Origin: Calothrix parasitica NIES-267
Lineage (GTDB): Bacteria > Cyanobacteriota > Cyanobacteriia > Cyanobacteriales > Nostocaceae
Assembly: GCF_002368095.1 (NCBI RefSeq)
Contig: NZ_AP018227.1
Coordinates: 62,001-126,000 of the forward strand
DNA length: 64,000 nt
Reading direction: 5' to 3'
Every line of letters begins with the position of its first letter. Positions within the stretch are counted from its first letter, which is position 1. Made by a program: the position numbers and the translations under genes. Shown here one piece after another: positions 53,486 through 62,201 of this stretch. Below the pieces are notes generated by a model that saw nothing but the letters and a program-made list of their open reading frames with translations, had not been told where the DNA came from and ran no database searches.

Positions 53486-53960
53486 GATTCTTCTCATCTC
53501 ACACTCAAATTTAGAAACAGATATGCGAATAAATGCAGGTGGTCCCGGATATACTTACCAAGTAGATTTTTTAGAGTTTGTTAGCGCAACGTGTTCGTCA
53601 GGACGTTAGGACATAGCCCCTAAAATCATTTACGGGAAATTAATTACGTTAGCGTAGCGTGTCCCGGAGGGACATATTACGAATTACGAATTACGAATTA
53701 TATTTACACCACCTATTTTTTCCCCGATATTGATTAACTATTAATTACGAATAAAACCGGATTACACCCCAAACCGAAAAAAGAATCAACCAGACTTCTA
53801 GATTTATCTACAAGCAACTTAACTAATAATCAAACTTTTGAGCTTGATGCATTCTTAAGAAGCCCAGCTTTTCACAGATATTCTGATTGATTGACATCCA
53901 TTACACAACTTGCAAGCGAGTCAAACTAATTATTAATTACTTTAATTTCACTCAAGGCTA
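53486..53960. other. 475 bp repeat-rich region between porin and znuA genes
   Basis: Holds a degenerate GTTAGCG repeat (53579-53612), an intact one (53645-53676) and a heptamer repeat (53677-53700). The porin promoter should be in 53486-53570 but is not obvious. Confidence 0.6.
53645..53700. repeat. GTTAGCG palindromic repeat followed by ATTACGA heptamers
   Basis: TACGTTAGCGTAGCG, then the hairpin TGTCCCGGAGGGACA, then three ATTACGA units. Same palindrome as at 27424-27455. Confidence 0.8.
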
Positions 53961-55028
53961 TTATTGTCCAAAAGCCGTATATTTACCTCCCAAACCATCC
54001 ACAATGGCTTTAGTATTCGCAATTAACATTTCTTGATAACTATCAGCATCAGTACCTTGTTCGCCCAAATTATCAGCATATAGTCTTTCCTCGGAAACTT
54101 TCACGTTAGCTTCTTTTCCAATTCTTTCGATTAGTTTTGGACTATGGGTACTTTCAGCAAATATTGTCGGTACGTTCTCTTGCTTAATTTCTTTAGATAG
54201 TTCGGCGATTCTTGCTGCTGTTGGTTCTACTTCGGTACTCAAACCTTCAATGGCACCTTCGTAATCAATATTATATGCCTGAGTATAGTAGCTTAAAGCG
54301 TCGTGAGTGGTAACTAATTTACGCTGGTTTTCAGGTATTGTAGCCACATTTTGTTTAATCCAGCTATCTATTTGTTTGATTTCACCAGTGACTTTCTCGG
54401 CATTATCTGCATACAATTGAGCGTTATCTGGAACAACTTTCTCTAAATTACTACGAATAGCTTCGACCATTTGTACGCCATTTTGAGCATCGTGCCATAC
54501 ATGGGGGTCTGGTGCTTTTTCTTCTGAATGTTTTTCTTCTTTCTCGTGGTCGTGGTCGTCGTGCTTTTCTCCCTTATGTCCGGAATGTCCGTGGTCGTGT
54601 TCTTCTCCAATAATCGGCTTCGGAACAGCAACTTCATGAACCGCTACTTTTGGAGCTTCATTACTGCTTGCTTGAACTAATTTGATAATACTAGGTTCAA
54701 AATCATAACCGCCGTACAAAACTAAATCAGCCTGCTCGATTGCTTTACGGTCATCTGGTTTAGGCTGGTATGTGTGGGGGTCTTGACTTGCATCTACCAA
54801 ACACTTCAAGTCAACAGTCTCAGCCGCTACTTGCTTTGTGAGGTCGCATATGACGCTAGTAGTCGCAACAACTAAAGGACGGTCTCCCGTTGCAGTACTG
54901 CTGGTATTTATGGCAGAATTTTCTTCTGTACCAGAATTGGAATTAACTTGCTCGTTACCGCTACAGCTAATTAAACCAAGAGCTAGTGTTAATGCCGTAA
55001 TCGCGCTTAGAGGTAATTTTCTAAACAT
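53961..55028 (-). CDS. znuA: Zinc ABC transporter substrate-binding lipoprotein ZnuA
   Basis: High-affinity zinc-binding protein that feeds the ZnuB permease. The signal sequence ends in a lipobox (LGLISC), so it is a lipoprotein. Zinc-ligand histidines lie in SQDPHTYQP, PDPHVWHD and AESTHSP, and a flexible acidic His-rich loop (about residues 145-175, EEHDHGHSGHKGEKHDD) is characteristic of zinc rather than manganese binders. 355 aa. It is divergent from znuC-znuB across 113 bp with two Zur-like sites. A stop at 53961 is followed by the repeat-rich region. Confidence 0.95.
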   Translation of the reverse strand: MFRKLPLSAITALTLALGLISCSGNEQVNSNSGTEENSAINTSSTATGDRPLVVATTSVICDLTKQVAAETVDLKCLVDASQDPHTYQPKPDDRKAIEQADLVLYGGYDFEPSIIKLVQASSNEAPKVAVHEVAVPKPIIGEEHDHGHSGHKGEKHDDHDHEKEEKHSEEKAPDPHVWHDAQNGVQMVEAIRSNLEKVVPDNAQLYADNAEKVTGEIKQIDSWIKQNVATIPENQRKLVTTHDALSYYTQAYNIDYEGAIEGLSTEVEPTAARIAELSKEIKQENVPTIFAESTHSPKLIERIGKEANVKVSEERLYADNLGEQGTDADSYQEMLIANTKAIVDGLGGKYTAFGQ

Positions 55029-55054
55029 TACTTATTAGGAATAGTGCAGTAGAA

Positions 55055-55069
55055 TGATAATCGTTATCA
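55055..55069 (-). promoter_or_regulatory. Zur box of znuA
   Basis: TGATAATCGTTATCA, 14 of 15 matches with near-perfect symmetry, 26 bp upstream of the znuA start. Confidence 0.9.
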
Positions 55070-55112
55070 TACAGTAGCTACCACTGGAAGGGAAGTAGAT
55101 TTTTAACACAAA

Positions 55113-55127
55113 TAATTATCATTATCA
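55113..55127 (+). promoter_or_regulatory. Second Zur-like site, before znuC
   Basis: TAATTATCATTATCA is a partial match, with direct ATTATCATTATCA character, ending 14 bp before the GTG start of znuC. Together with the site at 55055 it may give control of both divergent transcripts. Confidence 0.6.
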
Positions 55128-55141
55128 TACAGGAGAAATCA

Positions 55142-55876
55142 GTGCTAGAAGTAGAGCATTTGGATGTAGATTACCGGGGTGTAGTGGCTGTTGAAGATGT
55201 CAGTTTTCGCGTTTTTCCCGGACAGATGGTTGGTGTAATCGGTCCAAATGGCGCTGGTAAAAGCACTTTAGTCAAAGCAATACTAGGTTTAATTCCGGTT
55301 TCAGGTGGCACGATTAAATTTTGTAACTGTCCCATCCACAAGCAATTACGCTCTATTGCTTACGTACCTCAAAGAACCCAAGTAGATTGGGATTATCCGA
55401 TTACGGTGCAGAATGTGGTAACGATGGCTCGTACCGTTAGTACGGGTTGGTTTCGCAAGCCAAGTCGCAAGTCTAAAGAAATAGTTAAATCTGCATTGCA
55501 TAGAGTGGGGATGTGGGAATTTCGTTCCCGTCAAATCGGTGAGTTATCTGGAGGACAGCAGCAGCGAGTATTTTTAGCTAGAGCATTGGCACAGCAAGCT
55601 GATTTATTATTTTTTGACGAACCGTTTGTGGGGATTGATAAAACGACTGAAGATATAATGTTTGATATTTTTAATGAATTAAGAAAGGATGGCAAGATAT
55701 TAATTTTAATTACCCACGATTTAGGTGAAACTTTAGCTCAATGTGACTCTTTATTCTTGTTAAATAAACATATTATCGCCGATGGTTCTATGAAAGAAGT
55801 TATTACAACCGAAAATTTACAGCGTGCTTATGGTAATAATATTTTATTTTTAAATCGGCAAGAGAAATCAGCTTAG
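55142..55876 (+). CDS. znuC: Zinc ABC transporter ATP-binding protein ZnuC
   Basis: The ATPase of the zinc importer. 244 aa with Walker A GPNGAGKST, Q-loop YVPQRTQVDWDYP, signature LSGGQQQRV, Walker B LLFFDEPFVGID and switch His in ITHDLGE. The GTG start at 55142 has AGGAG 8-10 bases before it. Followed after 152 bp of short tandem repeats by znuB, so the two are likely still one transcript. Family members serve Zn, Mn or Fe; the His-rich ZnuA and the Zur boxes decide for zinc. Confidence 0.95.
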   Translation: MLEVEHLDVDYRGVVAVEDVSFRVFPGQMVGVIGPNGAGKSTLVKAILGLIPVSGGTIKFCNCPIHKQLRSIAYVPQRTQVDWDYPITVQNVVTMARTVSTGWFRKPSRKSKEIVKSALHRVGMWEFRSRQIGELSGGQQQRVFLARALAQQADLLFFDEPFVGIDKTTEDIMFDIFNELRKDGKILILITHDLGETLAQCDSLFLLNKHIIADGSMKEVITTENLQRAYGNNILFLNRQEKSA

Positions 55877-56028
55877 TCAGTTATCAGTGAGCAGTTATCA
55901 GTTATCAGTAAACAGTTGTTCACCCGGTGTGGATCATCAGTTACCAATTACCAATTATCAATTATCAGTTATTAGATGTTGCTCAAGATTTTTGGCGCTA
56001 AAGCGTAACTACTTACCTATTACCAATT
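55877..56028. repeat. Short tandem repeats between znuC and znuB
   Basis: CAGTTATCAGT, AGTTATCAGT and AATTACCAATTATC units expand the spacer within the probable operon. Confidence 0.6.
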
Positions 56029-56919
56029 ATGTTGAATTTGCTTTTAGAACCGCTTAGTTTTGGATTCATGCGAGATGCCTTTTTGATTGCTGCTAGTTTA
56101 GGTATTCTTTGCTCTGTGGTTGGTTCTTACCTGATAGTACAGCGTCAGGGGATATTGGGTGATGTAATTGCTCATGCTGTTTTACCAGGAATTGCGATCG
56201 CAATATTTTTAGGCATTGATATTTTCCTGGGTGCGTTTGTTTGCGGGACTTTCAGCACTTTTGTGATTGCTTGGATAGAATCCCAATCTCGGGTCAAAGT
56301 TGATGCTGCGATGGCTTTAGTATTTTCGGGCTTTTTAGCGCTAGGTATCATGCTAATTAGCGTCCTGAAAAGTAAAGTCGATTTGCATCACTTTTTATTT
56401 GGGGATATTTTAGGGGTTACATCAGAAGATGTTTTTAGGACTTTAATAATTACATTTGTCACTTTACTTTTAGTTAAACTTTGTTATAAGGAATTGCTAT
56501 TTTACACCTTTGACCCATTAGGCGCACAAGCGAGCGGATTACCAGTAAATGTTATTAAATTTGGATTAACGGCAGCAATTACATTAACAATTATTGCCAG
56601 TATGCAAGCTGTAGGAGTAGTGTTAGTAATTTCTTTATTAATTGGTCCGGGAGTTACTGCTTTTCTATTAGTAAAAGAGCTTCATCAAATGATGCTTTTG
56701 GGTTCTGTAATCGGTATTATTGGTAGCGTTGGCGGTTTATATATTAGTTATTATCAAAACGTGCCTTCTGGTGCATCAATTGTATTATTTATTTCTGGGT
56801 TATTTTTATTAGCATTATTATTCAGTCCTTCGCAAGGTATATTAACTCGTCCGAAGGTTAGAAAGATAAAACGCTCCGAAAGGGTTTTGCACGAAGTTTC
56901 GGAGGTGAAGCATAAGTAG
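56029..56919 (+). CDS. znuB: Zinc ABC transporter permease ZnuB
   Basis: A 296 aa ABC-3 family permease with about eight to nine hydrophobic segments (such as FLIAASLGILCSVVGSYLIV in the first, then VISLLIGPGVTAFLLV and GASIVLFISGLFLLALLF near the end). The segment SYLIVQRQGILGDVIAHAVLPGI (in part) is the family signature, and GPGVTAFLL is close to the conserved loop contacting the ATPase. It is membrane-bound and pairs with ZnuA/ZnuC. The ATG at 56029 is accepted. A Zur box and the flavoprotein gene follow. Confidence 0.94.
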   Translation: MLNLLLEPLSFGFMRDAFLIAASLGILCSVVGSYLIVQRQGILGDVIAHAVLPGIAIAIFLGIDIFLGAFVCGTFSTFVIAWIESQSRVKVDAAMALVFSGFLALGIMLISVLKSKVDLHHFLFGDILGVTSEDVFRTLIITFVTLLLVKLCYKELLFYTFDPLGAQASGLPVNVIKFGLTAAITLTIIASMQAVGVVLVISLLIGPGVTAFLLVKELHQMMLLGSVIGIIGSVGGLYISYYQNVPSGASIVLFISGLFLLALLFSPSQGILTRPKVRKIKRSERVLHEVSEVKHK

Positions 56920-56981
56920 GAACAATAAGCAAGATTTGCAGTATCAAAATTTGGATAAGAAGCATAAATCTAATGCTATTA

Positions 56982-56996
56982 TGATAACGATTATCA
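56982..56996 (+). promoter_or_regulatory. Zur box upstream of the flavoprotein gene
   Basis: TGATAACGATTATCA, 14 of 15 matches with a symmetric centre; it ends 15 bp before the ATG at 57012. It is independent of the znuCB promoter. Confidence 0.9.
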
Positions 56997-57011
56997 TTAT
57001 TACTGAATTTG

Positions 57012-58253
57012 ATGCAAAGTAATCCACCACACCTTCTAAGGAAAATCGACTTAGCAATTATCGGTGCTGGACCTCATGCTCTGACTTTAGTTACTCATCT
57101 GCTACAGAAACGTCAGAAAATCCGTTCAAAAATTGCGGTGTTTGACCCAAGTGGAAAATGGGTGAGTCAGTGGGAGCAACAATTTGCAGCATTGGAAATA
57201 CCGCATTTACGCTCTCCTACAGTTCATCATCCAGACCCAAATCCTTTTGCATTACGCAAGTTTGCAGAGTGTCGCTCTTCGGAGCTTTTTCCTCCCTATG
57301 ATTTACCAGGAACTCGGTTATTTAATGATTTTTGTCACGATGTAATTCGTCGTTGGGATTTAGAGAATATAGTTATTAGCGAACAGATAACTCGAATTCA
57401 ACCATTGAATAATCCTTTTGGATCGAGGTTTCGTTTGTGGTTGGATTCTGGAAAATCAATCTTAGCTCGTCGAGTAGTATTCGCAACTGGTAGTAGTCAA
57501 CTACAAATACCTGATTGGATAAGTCAAATTAACCAAAATTATCCAGAGGATAAGCTTTGCCATTCTAAATCAGTAGATTTACGTCAACTATATTTAGCTG
57601 GTGAAAAAGTATTAATTATTGGTGGAGGGTTAACAAGCGGACATTTAGCGGTAGGTGCAATGTCTCGTGGTGCGTTCGTACAGATATCGATGCGACGACA
57701 GTTACAGGAAAAGATATTTGACGCGGATGCTGGTTGGTTGGGACCAAAATATCTCAAAGGATTTTTTGCAGAATCAGATTTTGAAAAGCGTTTTGAAATG
57801 ATTCAACAAGCGCGAAATGGTGGTTCTATGACTCCTGCAATGGTAACGCGGCTAAGACGACAAGCGCATAACGGTAAGTTGAGAATTCAGGAAAATACTC
57901 AAGTTGTTGAAGCTAAATGGATAGATAATCAGTGGTTAGTGAAATATAGTGATGGAGAGCAAGAAAGATTTCATCGCATTTGGTTATCTACCGGAACCCG
58001 TTTCGATGTTAATTCCGAACCTTTATTAAAGGAAGTTTTACAAGCATATCCAATACCTGTAATCAATGGTTTACCCGTTTTAGATGATAACTTACGTTGG
58101 CGCGATTGCTCGTTATTTATTATGGGTGGGTTAGCGGCTTTACAAATCGGGCCGACAGCGAGAAATTTATCAGGTGCAAGAATGGCAAGTGATAAAATGC
58201 TCAAGGCGATTATTAAATCTAATGCAGTTCAACATCAAGCTAAAATTGCTTGA
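57012..58253 (+). CDS. Zur-controlled FAD/NAD(P)-binding protein (N-hydroxylase/ornithine monooxygenase-like fold)
   Basis: A 413 aa flavoprotein. An N-terminal FAD fold (LAIIGAGPHALTLVTHLL), a second dinucleotide fold in the middle (VLIIGGGLTSGHLAVGA) and an FATGS motif are present, the layout of lysine/ornithine N-monooxygenases and related FAD/NAD(P) proteins. The HLRSPTVHHPDPNPFALRKF stretch near residue 75 is rich in His. No membrane segment. It starts 92 bp after znuB with its own strong Zur box, so it is made only when zinc is scarce. Possible roles are biosynthesis of a metal-chelating molecule or redox release of metal; both are inference. The TTG at 57009 is rejected for the ATG at 57012. 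Confidence 0.85.
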   Translation: MQSNPPHLLRKIDLAIIGAGPHALTLVTHLLQKRQKIRSKIAVFDPSGKWVSQWEQQFAALEIPHLRSPTVHHPDPNPFALRKFAECRSSELFPPYDLPGTRLFNDFCHDVIRRWDLENIVISEQITRIQPLNNPFGSRFRLWLDSGKSILARRVVFATGSSQLQIPDWISQINQNYPEDKLCHSKSVDLRQLYLAGEKVLIIGGGLTSGHLAVGAMSRGAFVQISMRRQLQEKIFDADAGWLGPKYLKGFFAESDFEKRFEMIQQARNGGSMTPAMVTRLRRQAHNGKLRIQENTQVVEAKWIDNQWLVKYSDGEQERFHRIWLSTGTRFDVNSEPLLKEVLQAYPIPVINGLPVLDDNLRWRDCSLFIMGGLAALQIGPTARNLSGARMASDKMLKAIIKSNAVQHQAKIA

Positions 58254-58289
58254 CCTTTTTTAAAACTATCAAGAAAAAGATATTGAGTT

Positions 58290-58427
58290 AGGACTTACGT
58301 AAAAGTAACTTAATTACGTCCGGGCCGTTAGCGCAGCGTGTCCGGAACGGACATGCGGCAGCGACGTAATCTTAAAAATGGCTTGGGATTGCTTCCCTAC
58401 ACTACGTTTCGGTCGCAATGACAGTTT
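58290..58427. mobile_element. Degenerate second copy of the 126 bp MITE, with a nested palindrome
   Basis: The left end AGGACTTACGTAA and the interior segments CTTCCCTACACTACGTT and GGTCGCAATGACA match 23268-23393. The right terminal repeat is lost, and a GTTAGCG/TCCGGAACGGA palindrome (about 58326-58360) is inserted in the middle. Confidence 0.75.
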
Positions 58428-58521
58428 TGGTTTGCTTTAGAAACTCGGATTAAGAAATTCATATAATAGAACAAATTAGATTCTTTTAAATTCTTTGTTC
58501 GGAGCAATATAAAAATCAAAA

Positions 58522-59043
58522 ATGGTCGGCGATTCTAACCCGAAAATTATACAGATTGATGGATTGACAATGGAGCCACTTCAACTTTCGGATTTGGATT
58601 CCCTTACAGCTATTTGGTCAGATCCAGAAGTAACTCGATTTCTTCCCAGTCGTGGTAAGCCTATTCCTAGAGAAAAGGTTGAAAGAGCTTCTGCATCATT
58701 TGTTGAGCATTGGGAAAAACGAGATTATGGAATTTGGAAAATTGTAGAAGATGAAACCGATAAAATGCTTGGTTATTGCGGGCTGCGCTATTTAGATGAA
58801 TTGAATGAAGTAGAGCTTCTTTACGGCTTAGCTAAAACACATTGGGGTAAGGGAATTGCCACAAAAGCAGCGAAAGCTTCTGTGTCATACGGTTTTAATG
58901 AAGCTAATTTAAATAGAATTATCGCGTTGGCTTTACCCGAGAATGAAGCTTCAAAGAAAGTGATTGAAAAAACTGGTTTTAAATACGAAAAACAAATACA
59001 TATTTTTAACCTGGATGGTCTTTATTACTCTATAGAACGTTAG
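58522..59043 (+). CDS. GNAT family N-acetyltransferase, RimJ/RimL-like
   Basis: A 173 aa acetyltransferase of the ribosomal-protein/antibiotic acetyltransferase branch (Acetyltransf_3). Starts LTMEPLQLSDLDSLTAIWSD after a short leader; the CoA-binding motif is THWGKGIATKAAKASVSYGF, followed by NEASKKVIEKTGFKYEKQ, the family's beta-6/alpha-4 signature. Substrate unknown. The ATG at 58522 is used; an ATG at residue 17 (MEPLQL) is possible. It follows the MITE-like repeat and precedes the SLH-FAD gene by 95 bp on the same strand. Confidence 0.88.
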   Translation: MVGDSNPKIIQIDGLTMEPLQLSDLDSLTAIWSDPEVTRFLPSRGKPIPREKVERASASFVEHWEKRDYGIWKIVEDETDKMLGYCGLRYLDELNEVELLYGLAKTHWGKGIATKAAKASVSYGFNEANLNRIIALALPENEASKKVIEKTGFKYEKQIHIFNLDGLYYSIER

Positions 59044-59138
59044 GAATAATTTTAGTGATTCCAAAATCGACAAACTAAGGTAACATAAGCAGAGTTACTT
59101 ACTAAGTAGATTTATATACTTATTTTTTCGCAATTACT

Positions 59139-61328
59139 ATGGTAACTAACTCTACTAGTTTCCCAGATATAAAAAACCATTGGGCAAGAAAATTTATTGA
59201 AGCTCTAGCAACACGAAGAATTTTAAATGGTTATCCCGACGGTAGTTTTCGTCCCAACAACTCGGTAACTAGGGCTGAATTTGCTGCTATTATTACTTCA
59301 ACATTTGATACGATTCCCAAAAAGCGGGAATATATACCTTTTGTTGATGTTCCTACTAATCATTGGGCATTTTCTGCAATCAAAAAGTCGTATGAAACAG
59401 TTTTTATTACCGGATTTCCTAATCGTGAATTTCGCCCTAAAAATCGGATTACGCGAGCGAATGCTTTAGTTTCAATTATCAGCGGTTTGGGATTTACCGA
59501 AACTGTTGAACGCGATTTATTAAATAGATTGTCAGAATTTTATCGGGATTATAATCAAATTCCAGACTATGCCAAAGTTGCGATGGCTATCTCTACAAAA
59601 GCTGGTTTGGTAGCAAGTTATCCAGATATTAAATTATTAAATCCCACTTTAGCGGCAACTAGAGCCGATATTTCGGTATTTGTTTATCAAGCTTTAGTTC
59701 ATTTAGAGCAAGCAGAAAAAATTGAATCAAAATATTTAATTTCACCACAATCTTCAACTTTAAATCCAGATAAGATTCGCGAATACGATATTATTTGTTT
59801 TGGTGATGAAGTTCCCGGTATTTTAACTTTAGTATGTGCTTCAAGAGAATATCATCGCCGCACGGGTAAATATCCTCGCAGTTTATTATTATTTAAAGGA
59901 AATTCTCAGTTAGGAATTGGCGGTCATTTAGTTAGAGGTGGTTTATCTTATCTTGACCGTTCTGCGGTGCCAATTTCAATTCGTCAGCAGTATGATTTGG
60001 ATACTTTCGGAGATTCACCAGCAATTTATGACGAATTTCTGGAACGCTCTGGAGTTTATCAAATAGCTTTAAATCCACAAAATGCCAATCTTACTTTACG
60101 CCAAATGTTGCAAGAAGTAAGAGCAGATGTTCTGAGCAATGCAGAAATTAAGTCGGTAATTAAAGAAGAGAATAAAATAAGTATTGTTGAATTAGTTCGA
60201 GGTGAATTTTACAAAGCAAAGCATTTTATTGACTGTACGGTAAATGCTGAATTAGCGCAGTTTGCTGGAGTGAGAAAATTAAAAGGTTTTGAAACTTTTG
60301 GTTTACCTGATTCTGAATTATCTGTAACTTTAACTTTCCAAACCAAAGGATTAACTGTTGATAGATTAAAAAGAATTGAATACGAATATTTAGCAGGTTT
60401 CGTAGATACAAATAATAATCAGTTCCAAAGACTATTAAATGTTGCGGCTGGGAATAATTCAGAATTTGCAGATTATTTGAGACAAGATTTAGTTGATAAA
60501 AATGGCAATTTGAAAACGATGTACGCGGGTAAAGACTACATCGATGTTCGTTCAAAAGCTTTATCAATTGCTTATCATAGTTTCCGAGGTACTACTTTAT
60601 CACTACAAACCAGCGGAAGTGTTTTAGATAATGGTAATATCGCTATTTTGAATGATAATACTTTATCGTGGAACGCTTTACTATTTGATGTTAATGCAGA
60701 ACAAGCAGAAAGCTTAGCCAGAAACAAAGCGTTACCGACATCCAAAATGCTTCAAGAAATGAATTTTGTTGCTAATTGGTTTAAAAATATTGGTGCAACA
60801 GAAGTAATACCAGCTTCTGAATTATATATCCGTCACGCAGGAAATATTACCGGAGCAGTAGAACCTCTGACGGGAGCAGAAATGCTTGCTGGAGGAGTCC
60901 CAGAAAATGAAGCTTTAGGAACTTTCGGCTACCATTTTGATATTCGTGGAGGTATCAAAGGTTTGGGTAATAGAGCTTTGGAAAAAGGATTAGAGCAATT
61001 TAGTTTACATTTACCACCATTATCTAACTTTGGTATTCAACATGCTTTAGTTAAAGATATTCCAAATCTTGCTGTTATCAGTCCTGCTTCTGGGTTTGAA
61101 GGTTATGCTTGTTCAGCTGGTAGAATCGTGGAATTTAACTGTGGTGTTGGACAAGGTGTAGGAATTGGTATTGGAATTGCATTATCTGAAAATCGTAATT
61201 TAGCAGGTATTTCTAATTTAGAGGTACGGGAAGTTTTGAAGAATACGGAACGTTTACCAAAGATATATGGAGTTAGCTATATTGAGCAAGCACGGGAACT
61301 AGATGTTTTTGAAAATTTGATTGCTTGA
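59139..61328 (+). CDS. SLH-domain protein fused to FAD-dependent oxidoreductase
   Basis: A 729 aa two-part protein. Residues about 1-200 contain three S-layer homology repeats (FPDIKNHWARKFIEALATRR, FRPNNSVTRAEFAAIIT, FVDVPTNHWAFSAIKKSYE), and from about 210 an FAD_oxidored-type domain follows (YDIICFGDEVPGILTLVCASRE, GIGGHLVRGGLSYLD, CAGRIVEFNCGVGQGVG). The DGSFRPN and GFPNREFRPKN motifs are SLH hallmarks. There is no signal peptide, which is odd for an SLH protein and argues either for a different export route or an intracellular role. Its stop overlaps the start of the ankyrin gene by one base (TGATG), suggesting translational coupling. Confidence 0.85.
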   Translation: MVTNSTSFPDIKNHWARKFIEALATRRILNGYPDGSFRPNNSVTRAEFAAIITSTFDTIPKKREYIPFVDVPTNHWAFSAIKKSYETVFITGFPNREFRPKNRITRANALVSIISGLGFTETVERDLLNRLSEFYRDYNQIPDYAKVAMAISTKAGLVASYPDIKLLNPTLAATRADISVFVYQALVHLEQAEKIESKYLISPQSSTLNPDKIREYDIICFGDEVPGILTLVCASREYHRRTGKYPRSLLLFKGNSQLGIGGHLVRGGLSYLDRSAVPISIRQQYDLDTFGDSPAIYDEFLERSGVYQIALNPQNANLTLRQMLQEVRADVLSNAEIKSVIKEENKISIVELVRGEFYKAKHFIDCTVNAELAQFAGVRKLKGFETFGLPDSELSVTLTFQTKGLTVDRLKRIEYEYLAGFVDTNNNQFQRLLNVAAGNNSEFADYLRQDLVDKNGNLKTMYAGKDYIDVRSKALSIAYHSFRGTTLSLQTSGSVLDNGNIAILNDNTLSWNALLFDVNAEQAESLARNKALPTSKMLQEMNFVANWFKNIGATEVIPASELYIRHAGNITGAVEPLTGAEMLAGGVPENEALGTFGYHFDIRGGIKGLGNRALEKGLEQFSLHLPPLSNFGIQHALVKDIPNLAVISPASGFEGYACSAGRIVEFNCGVGQGVGIGIGIALSENRNLAGISNLEVREVLKNTERLPKIYGVSYIEQARELDVFENLIA

Positions 61329-61924
61329 TGTATTTGTTTAAGGTGATATCAGTTGACATGGGAAATAACAATATTTTTGAAGCAATTATTGATAATAATT
61401 TACCCAAAGTAAAAGAATTTATTCAAAATGGGTTTAATGTTAATCAGAAACACTCAGAAATACAATTAACTCCATTAATACAAGCAATTAATTTACGTCG
61501 GTTAGAAATTATTAAAATACTTCTTGAAGCCGGAGCAGACCCAAATTTATGTCAGGATGTTTATGCAACACCATTAGAATTGGCAACTTCTTTGGGGAAT
61601 ATTGAAGTAATTAAAATTTTACTTCGAGCGGGTGCGAATCCAAACTTTTTTGGTATTGATAGTTCTGCTCTGGAAAGAGCAATTCGTATCGAACGTATTG
61701 ATATTATTAAAATTCTACTTGATGCAGGAGCGGATTTAAGCCATAAAAACAGAAGTTTAATTTATGCTGCTAATAATGGAAAATTTGAAATTGTAAAATT
61801 TTTAGTGGAAACAGGCAGTGTTTATATTAATTTTAAAAATAGATATGGAGAAACAGCTTTAGATAAAGCAAGATATTGGGGATATCAAGAAATAGTTGAT
61901 TATTTGCTTCCTTGGGCAAAATAA
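61328..61924 (+). CDS. Ankyrin-repeat protein
   Basis: A 198 aa protein made of four to five ankyrin repeats (LTPLIQAINLRRLEIIKILLEAGAD, TPLELATSLGNIEVIKILLRAGAN, ALERAIRIERIDIIKILLDAGAD, GETALDKARYWGYQEIVDYLL; each given in part). Ankyrin proteins bind other proteins. The ATG at 61328 overlaps the SLH-FAD stop (TGATG), so it may be translated after it and bind it. The alternative start at 61358 (MGNNNIFEAI) fits the first repeat better. No signal peptide or membrane helix. Confidence 0.85.
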   Translation: MYLFKVISVDMGNNNIFEAIIDNNLPKVKEFIQNGFNVNQKHSEIQLTPLIQAINLRRLEIIKILLEAGADPNLCQDVYATPLELATSLGNIEVIKILLRAGANPNFFGIDSSALERAIRIERIDIIKILLDAGADLSHKNRSLIYAANNGKFEIVKFLVETGSVYINFKNRYGETALDKARYWGYQEIVDYLLPWAK

Positions 61925-61955
61925 ATAATCATAAGATAGAGATTTTCAACAGATT

Positions 61956-62020
61956 GGTGCGTGACGGTATATCCCAATCGTTTCTTTATATTTTGTAAAT
62001 CATCGTAACCGTCACACACC
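61956..62020. repeat. Inverted repeat GGTGCGTGACGGT/ACCGTCACACACC
   Basis: 13 bp arms with one mismatch around a 39 bp AT-rich loop, 31 bp after the ankyrin stop codon; possible terminator or small palindromic repeat. The GTGACG...CACGCACC motif also appears inside the 23402 element. Confidence 0.5.
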
Positions 62021-62122
62021 CTACTGGCTTTCATATTTCCAAATTTCAATTTTACCTTAAATTTTTTGGCGCTTAAGCGCAACTACGAACCTATAAAAAA
62101 TAAAAATAAAATTGCACAGCAA

Positions 62123-62154
62123 AAAACACCTCCCGATTTCTCGGAAGGTGTTTT
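62123..62154 (-). terminator. Intrinsic terminator of psbA
   Basis: On the minus strand AAAACACCTTCCGA pairs with TCGGGAGGTGTTTT (one mismatch) around a short loop, followed by TTGC. It lies about 50 bp after the psbA stop codon. Confidence 0.88.
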
Positions 62155-62158
62155 TATG

Positions 62159-62187
62159 ATGTAGAGACGCGATACATCACGTCTCTC
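62159..62187. repeat. Degenerate TGTAGAGACG palindrome
   Basis: TGTAGAGACGCGATACATCACGTCTCT differs at a few bases from the perfect copy at 42305-42334; it sits between psbA stop and terminator. Confidence 0.7.
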
Positions 62188-62201
62188 TTATTATTAAATT
62201 A

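Noticed and set aside
53486-53570. Zur box for the porin gene
   Set aside because: No TGATAAT-like half-site is present upstream of the porin start, despite its position in the zinc island.
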